Below, piece by piece: positions 41,317 to 50,245 of a stretch of DNA of 64,000 nt (positions are counted from its first letter, which is position 1; each line of letters begins with the position of its first letter). Where the stretch lies: assembly GCA_964620045.1 (NCBI GenBank), contig CAZUJL010000010.1, forward strand, positions 62,001 through 126,000. The letters run 5' to 3'. This stretch comes from VFKU01 sp964620045 (GTDB lineage: Bacteria; Hydrogenedentota; Hydrogenedentia; Hydrogenedentales; GCA-2746185). The translations under genes and the position numbers were made by a program. Below the pieces are notes generated by a model that was given only the letters and a program-made list of their open reading frames with translations, was not told the DNA's origin and made no database searches.

Positions 41317-42228
41317 CTAGTCGGCCCAGTGGTTGTGGCCGCGCGGTTTCGGGGCCGGATGCGGCGGCCGGGACTTTTCGACGCTGGCCTCGATGCCTTG
41401 ATCGGAACGGCCGTTGCGCACATCGTGGAACATGTCGATGGAGTGGCGATACCGGCGTTCTCCGCGGCTCACGGCGACGCCGAAGCGCAGCGTGGGCGAG
41501 GGGAGGCAGGAGCCATTTTTGCCGTCAACGTGCGCCGAGGCGAAGCGTTCGGTGACGCATTTGTAGAACCGCTTCCAGTCCTCGGAGCTGATCTTGACCA
41601 TGAAATGCCCACTGCCGAGATGGCTGCAGTAAGTCTCGTAAAACCCGTCGTTGCTCAGCGTGTTGCGGATCAACTGCGCGGTGGTCTGCGTTGCCTGCGT
41701 GAGGCGCACGTCGTTGTTGTCGTGGCGCAGCTTGCTGAGCCCCTTCGGGATGAGGTAGCACAACGCGAAATCTTCCTCGCGGAAGATGAGGTGGTCGATC
41801 TCGCGGCGCAGGCCGTACACGGAGCCGAAGCCCGTGATGGGGCACGACTCCTGCACCTGCGCGTGCAGCCGCTGCATGGCGGAGACGCTCTCGAGGCAAT
41901 CGTCCGCGGAGAACGGTTTACGGAGAAACGAGTCCGCGCCTTCCTGCAGGCCGTACTCCACGTCCTTCCGTTCGCACGCGTTGGACGTCAGTAGTACTTC
42001 GGCCTGATAGAGACTGGGGTGCTTGCGAATCGCGCGCGTCACTTCGAAGCCGAGCGCATCGTCGAGCTTGATTTCCACAAGGAACAGTTGCGGATGCAAC
42101 GCCGGGGACCGTTGCAGGGCTTCGTCGGCGGTGGGGAAGCTATGCGCCGCGAAACCCATGCGCTTGGCGATGTCGGACGCGATGAGGACCGCGCGCGAGT
42201 CGTCGTCGATGATTACAGCCGTTTTCAC
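41317..42228 (-). CDS. response regulator with Asp-to-Glu receiver and degenerate GGDEF-like domain
   Basis: 303 residues. The receiver domain (1-120) keeps the acidic pocket (Asp8-Asp10), Thr81 and Lys104, but the phosphoacceptor position reads Glu52 ('LFLVEIKLDD', codon GAA), a natural phosphomimic. The second domain (about 130-275) has the length and pattern of a GGDEF domain, but the signature position reads 'HLGSGHFMVKI', so cyclase activity is unlikely. A His/Pro-rich tail follows. The GTG at 42228 follows AGGGGA. It lies between the two FG-GAP lipoprotein genes. Confidence 0.8.
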   Translation of the reverse strand: MKTAVIIDDDSRAVLIASDIAKRMGFAAHSFPTADEALQRSPALHPQLFLVEIKLDDALGFEVTRAIRKHPSLYQAEVLLTSNACERKDVEYGLQEGADSFLRKPFSADDCLESVSAMQRLHAQVQESCPITGFGSVYGLRREIDHLIFREEDFALCYLIPKGLSKLRHDNNDVRLTQATQTTAQLIRNTLSNDGFYETYCSHLGSGHFMVKISSEDWKRFYKCVTERFASAHVDGKNGSCLPSPTLRFGVAVSRGERRYRHSIDMFHDVRNGRSDQGIEASVEKSRPPHPAPKPRGHNHWAD

Positions 42229-42557
42229 GATGATTCCCCTGACGAGGTGGTTCGGCAAAAATGCGCAGCATGCACACGACAACTTCAAATACCGAATCTC
42301 GACGGCTGTGTTACAGGCTACAACGGATTTTGCGTGGAATCCATTATTTTTTAGGGAATTTTGGCCGTATGGCGATGTTTGCGCGTGCGCTGCACCGTAT
42401 GCCGGATTTGCGGATTGATGCGCAGTTATCGACGCATGAATTTATATTTTATTCGTTATGGGTAGCCGTCGCGCGGAGACTCATTGCAGGATTTTTATAG
42501 CAGATGAGTTGACTGTGCTAAATAATTTGTACGGATAATGCACCTGTTGCCGCGCCT
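42229..42557. other. 329-base non-coding gap, AT-rich
   Basis: Between the start of the REC gene and the stop of the second FG-GAP gene. Markedly AT-rich at 42330-42540 against a GC-rich background. No convincing open frame, terminator or full promoter is recognised. It should hold the promoter of the REC gene on the minus strand. Confidence 0.5.
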
Positions 42558-44792
42558 TTAGTTCGATTGAGATAGCAGCACTTCCAGCCGGCTTCCGACC
42601 CCGCAAATGTCCTTGACGCCGTCGTCGTTGAGGTCGCCGGTGGCCATGCTGGCCCCGATGCCGGCCAGCGTGAAGCGCACCGGATCGTTGAAGGTGCCGT
42701 CGCCAACGCCTGCATGGATTGCGACGTTGTTGGTGTCGAGTCCGCCGTCTTGAGTTCTGCTGAGGAGATCGAGAATTCCATCACCCGTGACATCGTCCAC
42801 GGCGATGCCCAAGCCAACATTTGTGGAAATGGATGCGGATTCCGAAAAGTTTCCAGTACCGTCGCCCAACAATATTGCAATACGGCCGACGACGGGAATC
42901 CCCTGGAAGGCCATATACACCTCTGCCACCAGATCGGCTAGGCCGTCTGCGTTGACATCGGCGCAGATTAACTCTTTGGGGCCGTCCACCAAATCACCTC
43001 GCTGCAAAGAAGCGAGAGGAAAAGTGGGGCCGGGCGTGAGCCCTGTGATTGCGTTTCCAAAGTAGATGGACACGGTCCCCTGGAGCAAATTGGCCGTGGC
43101 TAGATCGTCGATTTCATCCGCGTTGAAACGGCCCACGGCCAATGAATAATGCCCGGATGTGGTTTCGTATTCGTGTTCCGGCTCGAATTCACCATCTCCG
43201 GCGCCCATATAGATGGAAAAGTCGCCCCACCCGCCGTGCGACGTGGCGAGATCGACAATGTTATCGGCGTTGAAGTCCCCGCTGGCGATGACGTTCTTCG
43301 GATCGGTGGCTACAAGGTCTTCGATCTGCTCGAAGTTGCCTTCGCCGTCACCGAGTATGAGTGTCACGGCTCGTTCGTTGGCAACTGACGCCACATCAAG
43401 ATCGCCGTCGCCGTCCAGATCCGCGATGGTGAACATGCCAACGTTCGCGCCTGGAACTTCGGTTTTCACGGCGAAAATCCAACCGGGATCGCCGTGGAAC
43501 ACGGTGAGTCCGCCCGTGTGGCTTACGACCGCGTCGAGCACATCGTCGTCGTTCATGTCGGCGAGCGCTACGTAGCGGCCGGCCTCGTCACCGAACGGGT
43601 AGCTTAGCGCGCCTTCGATCGCGCCATTTTCCTTGCCGAGATGAATCGATATCCCTCCATCGGACTGCGAGATGATGTCCGGATACGGATCGTCGTTGAC
43701 CAATTCGACGAACAATTTCCAGTTGTCGCCGGAAGTCGCGAGCCTGCGCCGTGCTTGGAAGGTCCCGTTTCCATTGCCAAGATAGAGGTTCATTCCCAGG
43801 TCTTCGGAGCAAGTCAGGAGGTCCCCGTACGGGTCATCGTTCCAGAACGCTACGGCAATACTTACGGGATATTCGTCCACGCCGACCGGAACGGAAATGG
43901 GAGTATCGAAACCCAAATCGCCCAAGCTCAGTTGGATCAGAATTTCGTTGCGGCTGTGCGCCACGAGATCGTCGAGACCGTCCCCGTTGATATCACCGGC
44001 GGTTGTCGCCGAGGAAACCAACGGGTAGCGAAGATCGGCAGCGACTCCACCGCTTCCATCGTTGATGAGCGCGACCACGTTCGGGGCCGGAAGGTTGCTG
44101 CCGAGGCTGGCAACGAGGTCAATTTTATCATCGCCGTTGAATTCGGCGGTCGCGAGCCCAAGTGGCTTCTCTTGCATATATACGGTGGAAGTGACGGTAA
44201 AGGATCCATCGCCGTGACCGCGGATCAGTGTGGGAAAGACGGTATTGGATTTGTAAATGAGGTCTTGGAAGCCGTCGTCGTCCATGTCCGCCGCCACGAG
44301 TCGCGCACCGACTCCGTACGTCATGGTAACCACGTGTTCAGGCTCGCGCAGGGTTCCGTCGCCATTCCCCAGGCATAGAAGGATATCGGTGCCGCTTGAA
44401 ATCGTGCCGCCTAAAGCCACGGTGGCCACGTCTATGTAATCATCGCCATTGAAGTCGGCGACGGCAAGGTCGGAGAGATTGACTGGAAATTCCCGCAGGA
44501 TTTGGTCGGCCAGGGTGCCATCTCCTCGGGACAACAGAACCGACACGCCTACGTTGTGCAGCGTGACGACATCCGTGCGTCCATCGTTATTCATATCGGC
44601 GACGACGGCATTATCAATGCGTGGGACGGAAGTGCCGGACGGTAAACCCTCGTAGTGCGGCGAAGGGAACAGGGTTTCCAGCGGCCCGGCCGGAAGGATG
44701 GGCGTATCTGAGTCAGAACCGGAGTCGGAATCACAGCCGCTTAACGATGCAGCCAAACAAATGAGAACGACGGACAAACTATTTTTACGCAT
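42558..44792 (-). CDS. FG-GAP/VCBS repeat lipoprotein, 14 repeats (copy B)
   Basis: 744 residues. The lipoprotein signal ends in 'AASLSGCDSDSGSDSD', giving an acidic Ser/Asp tether after the lipobox Cys. Fourteen calcium-loop motifs follow in the same order as in the paralogue (DMNNDGRTDVVT through DLNDDGVKDICG), some with altered positions (FWNDDPYGDLLT, LVNDDPYPDIIS). Nearly equal length, the same leader GGAGGCTGCATG and closely matching ends mark the two as duplicates with diverged surface residues. Likely surface-exposed, ligand unknown. Confidence 0.88.
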   Translation of the reverse strand: MRKNSLSVVLICLAASLSGCDSDSGSDSDTPILPAGPLETLFPSPHYEGLPSGTSVPRIDNAVVADMNNDGRTDVVTLHNVGVSVLLSRGDGTLADQILREFPVNLSDLAVADFNGDDYIDVATVALGGTISSGTDILLCLGNGDGTLREPEHVVTMTYGVGARLVAADMDDDGFQDLIYKSNTVFPTLIRGHGDGSFTVTSTVYMQEKPLGLATAEFNGDDKIDLVASLGSNLPAPNVVALINDGSGGVAADLRYPLVSSATTAGDINGDGLDDLVAHSRNEILIQLSLGDLGFDTPISVPVGVDEYPVSIAVAFWNDDPYGDLLTCSEDLGMNLYLGNGNGTFQARRRLATSGDNWKLFVELVNDDPYPDIISQSDGGISIHLGKENGAIEGALSYPFGDEAGRYVALADMNDDDVLDAVVSHTGGLTVFHGDPGWIFAVKTEVPGANVGMFTIADLDGDGDLDVASVANERAVTLILGDGEGNFEQIEDLVATDPKNVIASGDFNADNIVDLATSHGGWGDFSIYMGAGDGEFEPEHEYETTSGHYSLAVGRFNADEIDDLATANLLQGTVSIYFGNAITGLTPGPTFPLASLQRGDLVDGPKELICADVNADGLADLVAEVYMAFQGIPVVGRIAILLGDGTGNFSESASISTNVGLGIAVDDVTGDGILDLLSRTQDGGLDTNNVAIHAGVGDGTFNDPVRFTLAGIGASMATGDLNDDGVKDICGVGSRLEVLLSQSN

Positions 44793-44820
44793 GCAGCCTC
44801 CGCGATAGATAGGTGTGCGG

Positions 44821-44837
44821 TAGAACAAGTAGTTCTA
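44821..44837. promoter_or_regulatory. 17-bp palindrome upstream of FG-GAP copy B
   Basis: TAGAACAAGTAGTTCTA: 6-bp arms TAGAAC/GTTCTA around AAGTA, 29 bases before the copy B start and between it and the end of the CE15-like gene. Possible operator; an equivalent site is not evident before copy A. Confidence 0.4.
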
Positions 44838-44869
44838 GCACGTTCGGAGGCTGTTGCCAAGACCCGCGG

Positions 44870-46015
44870 CTATTTCCAGTGCTTGTCGGCGAAATTCATG
44901 AACTGGTTCCAGTCGTAGGCCGTCAGCTCGTGCTTGCCGGTGCGCAGGTGGTAGCCGATGCGGCCAGTTTGAATGGGGGAGTCGGGCGCGGGGAAGGTTG
45001 AGGTGCCGAGCCCCGGCACGCCGAAGAGTTCGTATACCGGACTCGCGTGCACGCAGGCAAGAAACTCGCCTTCCGGATCGGCCCAGGTGTCCAGCGTCGC
45101 ACTCGATACGTACACGAGCCGCGGCGCCATCAGCGCGATCAATTCATGTTGGTCCACGGGCAATTCGGCTTCGCGATCGTTGTATTGACGATAGTTCGCG
45201 CAGAACCAATGGGGGAATTTGTCGTTGATGTTTTTCACCGTTTCGCCGACCGGACGCCGCGACAAGGCCGCGCCCGTGCAGCCGGATTCGTTGCTGATGA
45301 CCAACGCAAACCGTTCGTCCCGGGCGCCGCACCACAGCGCAGTCTTACCCCCGCGCGAATGGCCGAGCACCGCGACTTTCGTGGCATCGACGTCGGAGTC
45401 CGTTACGAAATAGTCTAGGGCGCGACTCGCGCCCCACGCCCATGCTGCGATGGTGCCCCAGGCGTCACCCGCGCGCGGTGTCGATGGGTCGTCGTAGATA
45501 CCGTGCACGCCGTTCTTAAACTCGTCGAACGAGTCGGGATCAATGTCCTGTGCCTGCAATATCGCTGTGGCGTATCCACGGGCGACGATCTGCTTCGCCG
45601 GCCAAAAACCGGAATCAAACTCGGCTTCTGGATTGAACGTCTGATCATCGCGATGATTGATCAGCAGAAAGACAGGCAACCGATCGTGTTTGCCGGGGGG
45701 CAGCACAAGGTATAGCCGCACGGCAATTTCCCCGCCGGGTCCCTGGAATTTCAATACGATATTTTTGCGACGAAGACCATCGGATTCGATCTGCGACATA
45801 ATTTCACCCGTCGACGTTGTGTCCCGCTTGGGTACGCGGCCGTAGACGTTTTCTCGGAACAGATCGAACACCTCCGGGCGGCGCTCGTTGGTCCACATTT
45901 CCGCGGAGGTCACCCGCCGCCCATCCTGCATGACCAACGGATCGGGCAGGTTCAGTTCCTGCGCGCCGGCTGCTGCATTCAATGCCATCATCGCAATCAC
46001 CAATCCTCGGCACAT
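44870..46015 (-). CDS. secreted alpha/beta-hydrolase, CE15 (glucuronoyl esterase)-like
   Basis: 381 residues with a signal peptide ('VIAMMALNAAAGAQ'). An alpha/beta-hydrolase core has nucleophile elbow 'GHSRGGK' (Ser about 220), 'VISNESGCTGAALSRRPVGE' with the CE15-type Glu, and a C-terminal 'GKHELTAYDWNQFMNFADKH' supplying the catalytic His. CE15 enzymes cut ester links between lignin and 4-O-methylglucuronoyl xylan. Other related esterases share the SRxGK motif, so the substrate is not certain. The ATG follows GGAGGCGAAG. Confidence 0.78.
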   Translation of the reverse strand: MCRGLVIAMMALNAAAGAQELNLPDPLVMQDGRRVTSAEMWTNERRPEVFDLFRENVYGRVPKRDTTSTGEIMSQIESDGLRRKNIVLKFQGPGGEIAVRLYLVLPPGKHDRLPVFLLINHRDDQTFNPEAEFDSGFWPAKQIVARGYATAILQAQDIDPDSFDEFKNGVHGIYDDPSTPRAGDAWGTIAAWAWGASRALDYFVTDSDVDATKVAVLGHSRGGKTALWCGARDERFALVISNESGCTGAALSRRPVGETVKNINDKFPHWFCANYRQYNDREAELPVDQHELIALMAPRLVYVSSATLDTWADPEGEFLACVHASPVYELFGVPGLGTSTFPAPDSPIQTGRIGYHLRTGKHELTAYDWNQFMNFADKHWK

Positions 46016-46043
46016 GACTTCGCCTCCGCCGTGACACGGTCAT

Positions 46044-46074
46044 TTGTCATTTATAACAACCCCGCGACTATACT
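46044..46074 (+). promoter_or_regulatory. possible promoter of the carotenoid oxygenase gene
   Basis: TTGTCA (46044-46049), a long 19-base spacer and TATACT (46069-46074) in the divergent gap between the CE15-like and carotenoid oxygenase genes. Confidence 0.4.
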
Positions 46075-46123
46075 CCACGGAGCGCGTTCCCGTCGCCACG
46101 CCGCGACCGAAGGAGAGCACTCG

Positions 46124-47674
46124 ATGCCGAAAAATCAGCCCATCACCGCGGGGTGCATGCCCAGCCTCTCGCGTCGCCAGTTCTGCCAGTTGATCACGGC
46201 GCTCGGCGCGCTGGGCTACATCGACGACCGCACCGCGGCGCTCGCGCTGGAGACCGACGAGACGCGGCTCGGCTGGCTCGCGAATCAGGAGCCCGTGCGC
46301 GAGGGAACGTGGGACCTCACCGATATCGAAGGCGCGATTCCCGCCGCGCTCGACGGCACGCTGTATCGCACCGGCCCGGGCCAGCATGTGAACCACGGCG
46401 TCACGCTGAAGCATCTCTTCGACGGCGATGCCTTCGTGCACGCGTACAGCATGCAAGGCGGCAAGATGCGCGTGCGCGCGCAGTACATCGCAACGCCGCA
46501 GCGTCTGGAAGAAAATGAACTCGGCCGCATGATCTACGCGGAGTACGGCACGCTGCCGCCGCCCGCGCCGGCCGACGCGCCGAAGCCACGCAGCGCGCGC
46601 AAGAACCAGCCAAGCGTGAACATCATCCCGTGGGACGGGCGCATGCTGGGGCTGTCCGAGGGTGGACACCCGGCGGAGATCGACCCGAAGACGCTGGCCT
46701 TCGGCAGCTACTGGGATTTCTACGGCACGCTGCCGCCGACGGTGTCGTTCACGGCGCATCCGAAGTACGACCCGCTCACCGGCGCGGGCTACGCGTACGG
46801 CCTCGAGCAAGGGCCCGGCATGGCGCTCACGGTGTTCCGCATGGAGCCCACCGGCAAACTCACGCTGCTGCACAAAATCCCGCAGGCCGGCTATTTCATG
46901 GTCCACGACATGATGCTCACGGAGAACTACATCGTCTTCGCGATTCCGCCGCTGAAGTACACGCTTGGCGAGCTGCTCTCCGGCCGCGCGACGCCCGGCA
47001 TGGCGCTGAAGTTTTACGAATCCGAGCCGCTGCGTTTCATCGTGATGAGCCGCGACGGCTCCGGCAAGCCGGTCACCATTGAGCATCCGGCCAACACCGT
47101 GTACCACCACGGCAACGCGTTTGAGAAAGACGGCCTCATCCACATGGACTGCTGCCTGAGTCCGGACAATTCCATCAACGAGATGCTGAACAACTGGACG
47201 CGCGACCGCGCGTTGCCGTATATCCAGACCAGCGCGACGCGCATTGTGATTGATCCCGCCAAAGGCGCGATCGTGAGCAAGAATCTCTTTGGCGAGGGAC
47301 AAGACTTCCCGCGCTTCGACGCGCGCTACATCGGCAAGGAATTGCAGTATTTGTACACGATGGAAAACGGCGTGCCCGATGATCCCGTCGCGTTCGATCG
47401 CATCGTGCGCCACGATTTCACCGGCAAGAAGACCGAGCGCGTGCAAGGCAAGCCGGGGCAGGCCTTCGGCGAGGCGGTGTTCGTGCCGGACCCCGCGTCG
47501 CGCGTGGAAAACAAGGGCTGGCTGCTGAACATCATGTACGACGCGGGCCGCAACGAATCGTGCGTGGAAATTCGCGACGCAGCCTCGCTGGAATTCGTCG
47601 CGCGCGCGTGGACGGGCACGCACTTCCCGCTCGGGTTCCACGGGAACTTCGTGACGGGTCAGTACATCGCCTAG
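46124..47674 (+). CDS. carotenoid cleavage oxygenase family protein with Tat-like signal
   Basis: 516 residues. An N-terminal 'SRRQFCQLITALGALG' resembles a twin-arginine signal. The RPE65/CCD fold has its four iron-binding His in 'FTAHPKYD' (about 210), 'FMVHDMMLT' (about 260), 'TVYHHGNAFE' (about 327) and 'FPLGFHGNF' (about 505), all present. The family splits double bonds of carotenoids, stilbenes or related alkenes with O2. Probable export is unusual. The ATG follows AGGAG. Its stop overlaps that of the glyoxalase gene within CTAG. Confidence 0.9.
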   Translation: MPKNQPITAGCMPSLSRRQFCQLITALGALGYIDDRTAALALETDETRLGWLANQEPVREGTWDLTDIEGAIPAALDGTLYRTGPGQHVNHGVTLKHLFDGDAFVHAYSMQGGKMRVRAQYIATPQRLEENELGRMIYAEYGTLPPPAPADAPKPRSARKNQPSVNIIPWDGRMLGLSEGGHPAEIDPKTLAFGSYWDFYGTLPPTVSFTAHPKYDPLTGAGYAYGLEQGPGMALTVFRMEPTGKLTLLHKIPQAGYFMVHDMMLTENYIVFAIPPLKYTLGELLSGRATPGMALKFYESEPLRFIVMSRDGSGKPVTIEHPANTVYHHGNAFEKDGLIHMDCCLSPDNSINEMLNNWTRDRALPYIQTSATRIVIDPAKGAIVSKNLFGEGQDFPRFDARYIGKELQYLYTMENGVPDDPVAFDRIVRHDFTGKKTERVQGKPGQAFGEAVFVPDPASRVENKGWLLNIMYDAGRNESCVEIRDAASLEFVARAWTGTHFPLGFHGNFVTGQYIA

Positions 47675-48054
47675 GCGGACGGCTGCGGCAGCCGCTGCTC
47701 GAAGGTAAGGCGGTTACCGAAAGGGTCGATGGCCTCGGTGCACATCGTGCCCCACGGCGTTTTCTCCAGCCCCGGCCGGTTGTACTTGTATTTCTTTTCG
47801 TTCAGCTCGCGGTGGATGGCCTCGACCATATCCGTCTCGATGTACACCCGCGCGCCGGGCGTGCAATCGCCGCTGTGCTCGCTCAGGTGCAACACAAGCC
47901 CATCGCGCGAGATCTGCATGTAGATCGGCGTGCCCGGCTCAAACCGATGCTCCCAATCCACCGTGAAGCCCAACCAGCCGAGATAGTGTTCCCGCGCCTT
48001 CGCTTCGTCGAAGATGCGCAGAATCGGAATCGCTCGTTTGCAGAATGCGCTCAT
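47671..48054 (-). CDS. glyoxalase/bleomycin-resistance superfamily protein
   Basis: 127 residues of paired beta-alpha-beta-beta-beta motifs: 'AIPILRIFDEAKAREHYLGW' opens and 'AIDPFGNRLTFEQRL' closes the fold. It resembles bleomycin-binding-type members of the VOC superfamily. No clear metal-ligand set, so binding rather than catalysis is possible. The ATG overlaps the Sel1 gene stop (ATGA). Confidence 0.85.
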   Translation of the reverse strand: MSAFCKRAIPILRIFDEAKAREHYLGWLGFTVDWEHRFEPGTPIYMQISRDGLVLHLSEHSGDCTPGARVYIETDMVEAIHRELNEKKYKYNRPGLEKTPWGTMCTEAIDPFGNRLTFEQRLPQPSA

Positions 48055-49820
48055 TCGTCGTCCTTTTGGGGTCGAGGGTGTTCTTCGCGCCAACGCAGCA
48101 TTTTTTCATTGCCTTCGGCGAGTTGCTCCGGCGTCATCCGCGCTTCCATTTCCCTCAGCTTCTCCGGCGCGTCGGTATTTCCAGTCTCGTCAGACAAAAG
48201 AAACCACATATACGCGGTCGCATCGTCCTTCGGCATACCCAAGCCCTCGGCGGCCATGATCCCCAGTCCAAAAAAGCATCGGCGGTTCCACTTCGCCGCG
48301 CCCTTGTGGTACCACTCCAGCGCAGCGGCATAATTTTTGGCAATGCCCAATCCGCGGCGGTAAAAGTTTGCGACGCGCTGTTCTCCATCCGTTTCGCCTT
48401 GCTGCGCGGCTTTCATGTACCACTCGAATGCCGTTGTCTGATTCTTCGTCACGCCCTCGCCGTTGGCATACGCGTCTCCGACTTTCACTTGCGCACTTGG
48501 GTCGCCCTGCTCGGCGCTTTTCATGTACCACTGGAAAGCAAGATTGAGGTCTTTTTCGACGCCGTCGCCGTTAGCGTATGCGCGGCCAAGGTTAAATTGC
48601 GCGGTGGGGTCGCCGCCTTCTGCCGCGCGCACGTACCATTTAAGGCCCTCCGCGCGGTCCTTCAACACCCCGACGCCATTGCTGTATCGCCAGCCGGTGG
48701 TCGTTTGGGCGAGCCGATGATCTAATTTCGCGGCCTGAAGGTAGTACGCGGAAGCCTTCGCATCGTCTTTCGTTGTGCCCAGTGCGTTGCTGTACATGTA
48801 CCCGAGTTGGTAGAGCGCAGGGGCATAGTCGCGTGCTGCAACGGAGAAAAAAAGCTCCATCGCCTTGGCGTAGTCTTGTGTGACGCCTTCACCGTTGTAA
48901 TACGCACTACCCAAATTAAAGGTCGCGTGAGGATTTCCTGCTTCGGCGGCTTTTGTATACCAGTAAACCGCTTTCTCATCGTCGTGCAGCGCGCTTGAGT
49001 TGTCACCGTACATGAGGCCTAGTAGGAGTTGACCATCCACGTAATCTTGATCTGCAGCCTTTTTGAACCACATCACCGCTGTCGCAGCGTCTTTCGACGT
49101 GCCTTCGCCGTCTCTATACATTTTCCCAAGGTTGCATTGGGCCATCGCGAGCCCTTGGTCGGCGGCTTTTCTGTACCACGCCATCGCTTCAACACTGTCT
49201 TGCGGTACACCTTCGCCTTGATTTAACGCGGCTCCAAGGTTGTTTTGCGCAAAGACATGCCCTTGGTCGGCGGCTTTGCGATACCAACGTACCGCCTTTG
49301 CCTGATCGGCTGGCAAGGTGCCCAGTCCCTTGATGTATGCGCGTGCCAGACGAAACTGCCCCTCGGCATCTCCTTTTTCGGCGGCACGTGCGTACCATTC
49401 GACGGCTTTGTTGCCGTCAATTTCGCCGAGGTATCCGAATTCATACGCCAACCCTACATTCACTTGAGCAAAATAAGTGTCCTGCATACCCAGCGTTTCG
49501 AGCCAGAAATGTGCTTTGGAGATGTCTTGTTTCGTGCCCGAGCCGGTCGCATACATCATGACCAGCAGGAGCTGTCCAACTGCATCACCTTTTTCCGCCG
49601 ACTCCCGCGCCTGATTAAACAGATTCACGCGCTCGACGCGCGTGCCGCCGCCGGTGGCGAGGGTCACGTATAATTCTTTCAGGGCTTCGTCGTCGCCACT
49701 CGCCGCGCGCTCTCTAAGTTCCTGATACTCCTGCTTGCCGGGTTGCGCCTGCGCAGCCGTACCATCAAGCAGGGCGCACGTGCCTATCAGCAGTGCCGCG
49801 AATTTGCCGAGCCGGGTCAT
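48051..49820 (-). CDS. secreted Sel1-like repeat protein
   Basis: 589 residues. A signal peptide ('LIGTCALLDGTAAQAQ') precedes about 13 Sel1-like repeats of 36 residues, with the pattern 'A-x-x-x-L-G-x-x-Y-x-x-G-x-G-V-x-x-D' and 'A-x-x-W-Y-x-K-A-A'. Sel1 arrays are periplasmic or secreted scaffolds for protein contacts, sometimes with beta-lactamase fold or c-di-GMP partners. The linked glyoxalase gene suggests co-expression but not a shared role. Confidence 0.92.
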   Translation of the reverse strand: MTRLGKFAALLIGTCALLDGTAAQAQPGKQEYQELRERAASGDDEALKELYVTLATGGGTRVERVNLFNQARESAEKGDAVGQLLLVMMYATGSGTKQDISKAHFWLETLGMQDTYFAQVNVGLAYEFGYLGEIDGNKAVEWYARAAEKGDAEGQFRLARAYIKGLGTLPADQAKAVRWYRKAADQGHVFAQNNLGAALNQGEGVPQDSVEAMAWYRKAADQGLAMAQCNLGKMYRDGEGTSKDAATAVMWFKKAADQDYVDGQLLLGLMYGDNSSALHDDEKAVYWYTKAAEAGNPHATFNLGSAYYNGEGVTQDYAKAMELFFSVAARDYAPALYQLGYMYSNALGTTKDDAKASAYYLQAAKLDHRLAQTTTGWRYSNGVGVLKDRAEGLKWYVRAAEGGDPTAQFNLGRAYANGDGVEKDLNLAFQWYMKSAEQGDPSAQVKVGDAYANGEGVTKNQTTAFEWYMKAAQQGETDGEQRVANFYRRGLGIAKNYAAALEWYHKGAAKWNRRCFFGLGIMAAEGLGMPKDDATAYMWFLLSDETGNTDAPEKLREMEARMTPEQLAEGNEKMLRWREEHPRPQKDDE

Positions 49821-49937
49821 GCTGGAAAGGGCCCTTTCTGTAGGAGTTGAGTTAGCCTAGCATGCGCCGCAAGTGGAGGTGAAGGGGGTGCATTCCGCGC
49901 GAGGTTGGGGCATACTAGGGGTCAGGGGGACCCGCCA

Positions 49938-50240
49938 ATGGCACCGCGACTTTCGTTTGAGGACGTTGCGCGTTTGCTGAAGACCGACGAGCCGACCGTC
50001 GAGCAGATGGCCGGCCAGGGGAAGCTGCACGGCGTGCGCCATGGCGGTGTGTGGACAACCACGCGCGAGATGCTGGAAAGCGATCTCGAACTGCTCACCG
50101 AGGCCACGCGCATCGAGCGCATGCGCTCCGGTATCGTGCCGACCCTGCCCACGCGCGAGGAAGCGCCGGTGTGGCTCACGGGCGACTGGGCGACGGCCTC
50201 ACTGCAACGCCTCCGCGCCGCCGCTACGAAGGGCGAGTAG
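49938..50240 (+). CDS. excisionase/MerR-type helix-turn-helix protein
   Basis: 100 residues. Residues 4-55 ('LSFEDVARLLKTDEPTVEQM', then 'GKLHGVRHGGVWTTTREML') fit the winged HTH_17 pattern used by excisionases and small regulators. The C-terminal half is helical. No integrase or phage gene is nearby, so it is more likely a regulator than an excisionase. The ATG follows a GGGGGA site. Confidence 0.7.
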   Translation: MAPRLSFEDVARLLKTDEPTVEQMAGQGKLHGVRHGGVWTTTREMLESDLELLTEATRIERMRSGIVPTLPTREEAPVWLTGDWATASLQRLRAAATKGE

Positions 50241-50245
50241 TCCGC

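Noticed and set aside
38977..44792. The two FG-GAP genes as fragments of one broken gene
   Set aside because: Each has its own lipoprotein signal, ribosome site and full set of 14 repeats, and a complete gene lies between them.
46040..47641. A 533-codon open frame on the minus strand opposite the carotenoid oxygenase
   Set aside because: The plus-strand frame has all four conserved His and a good ribosome site; the minus frame has no recognisable features.
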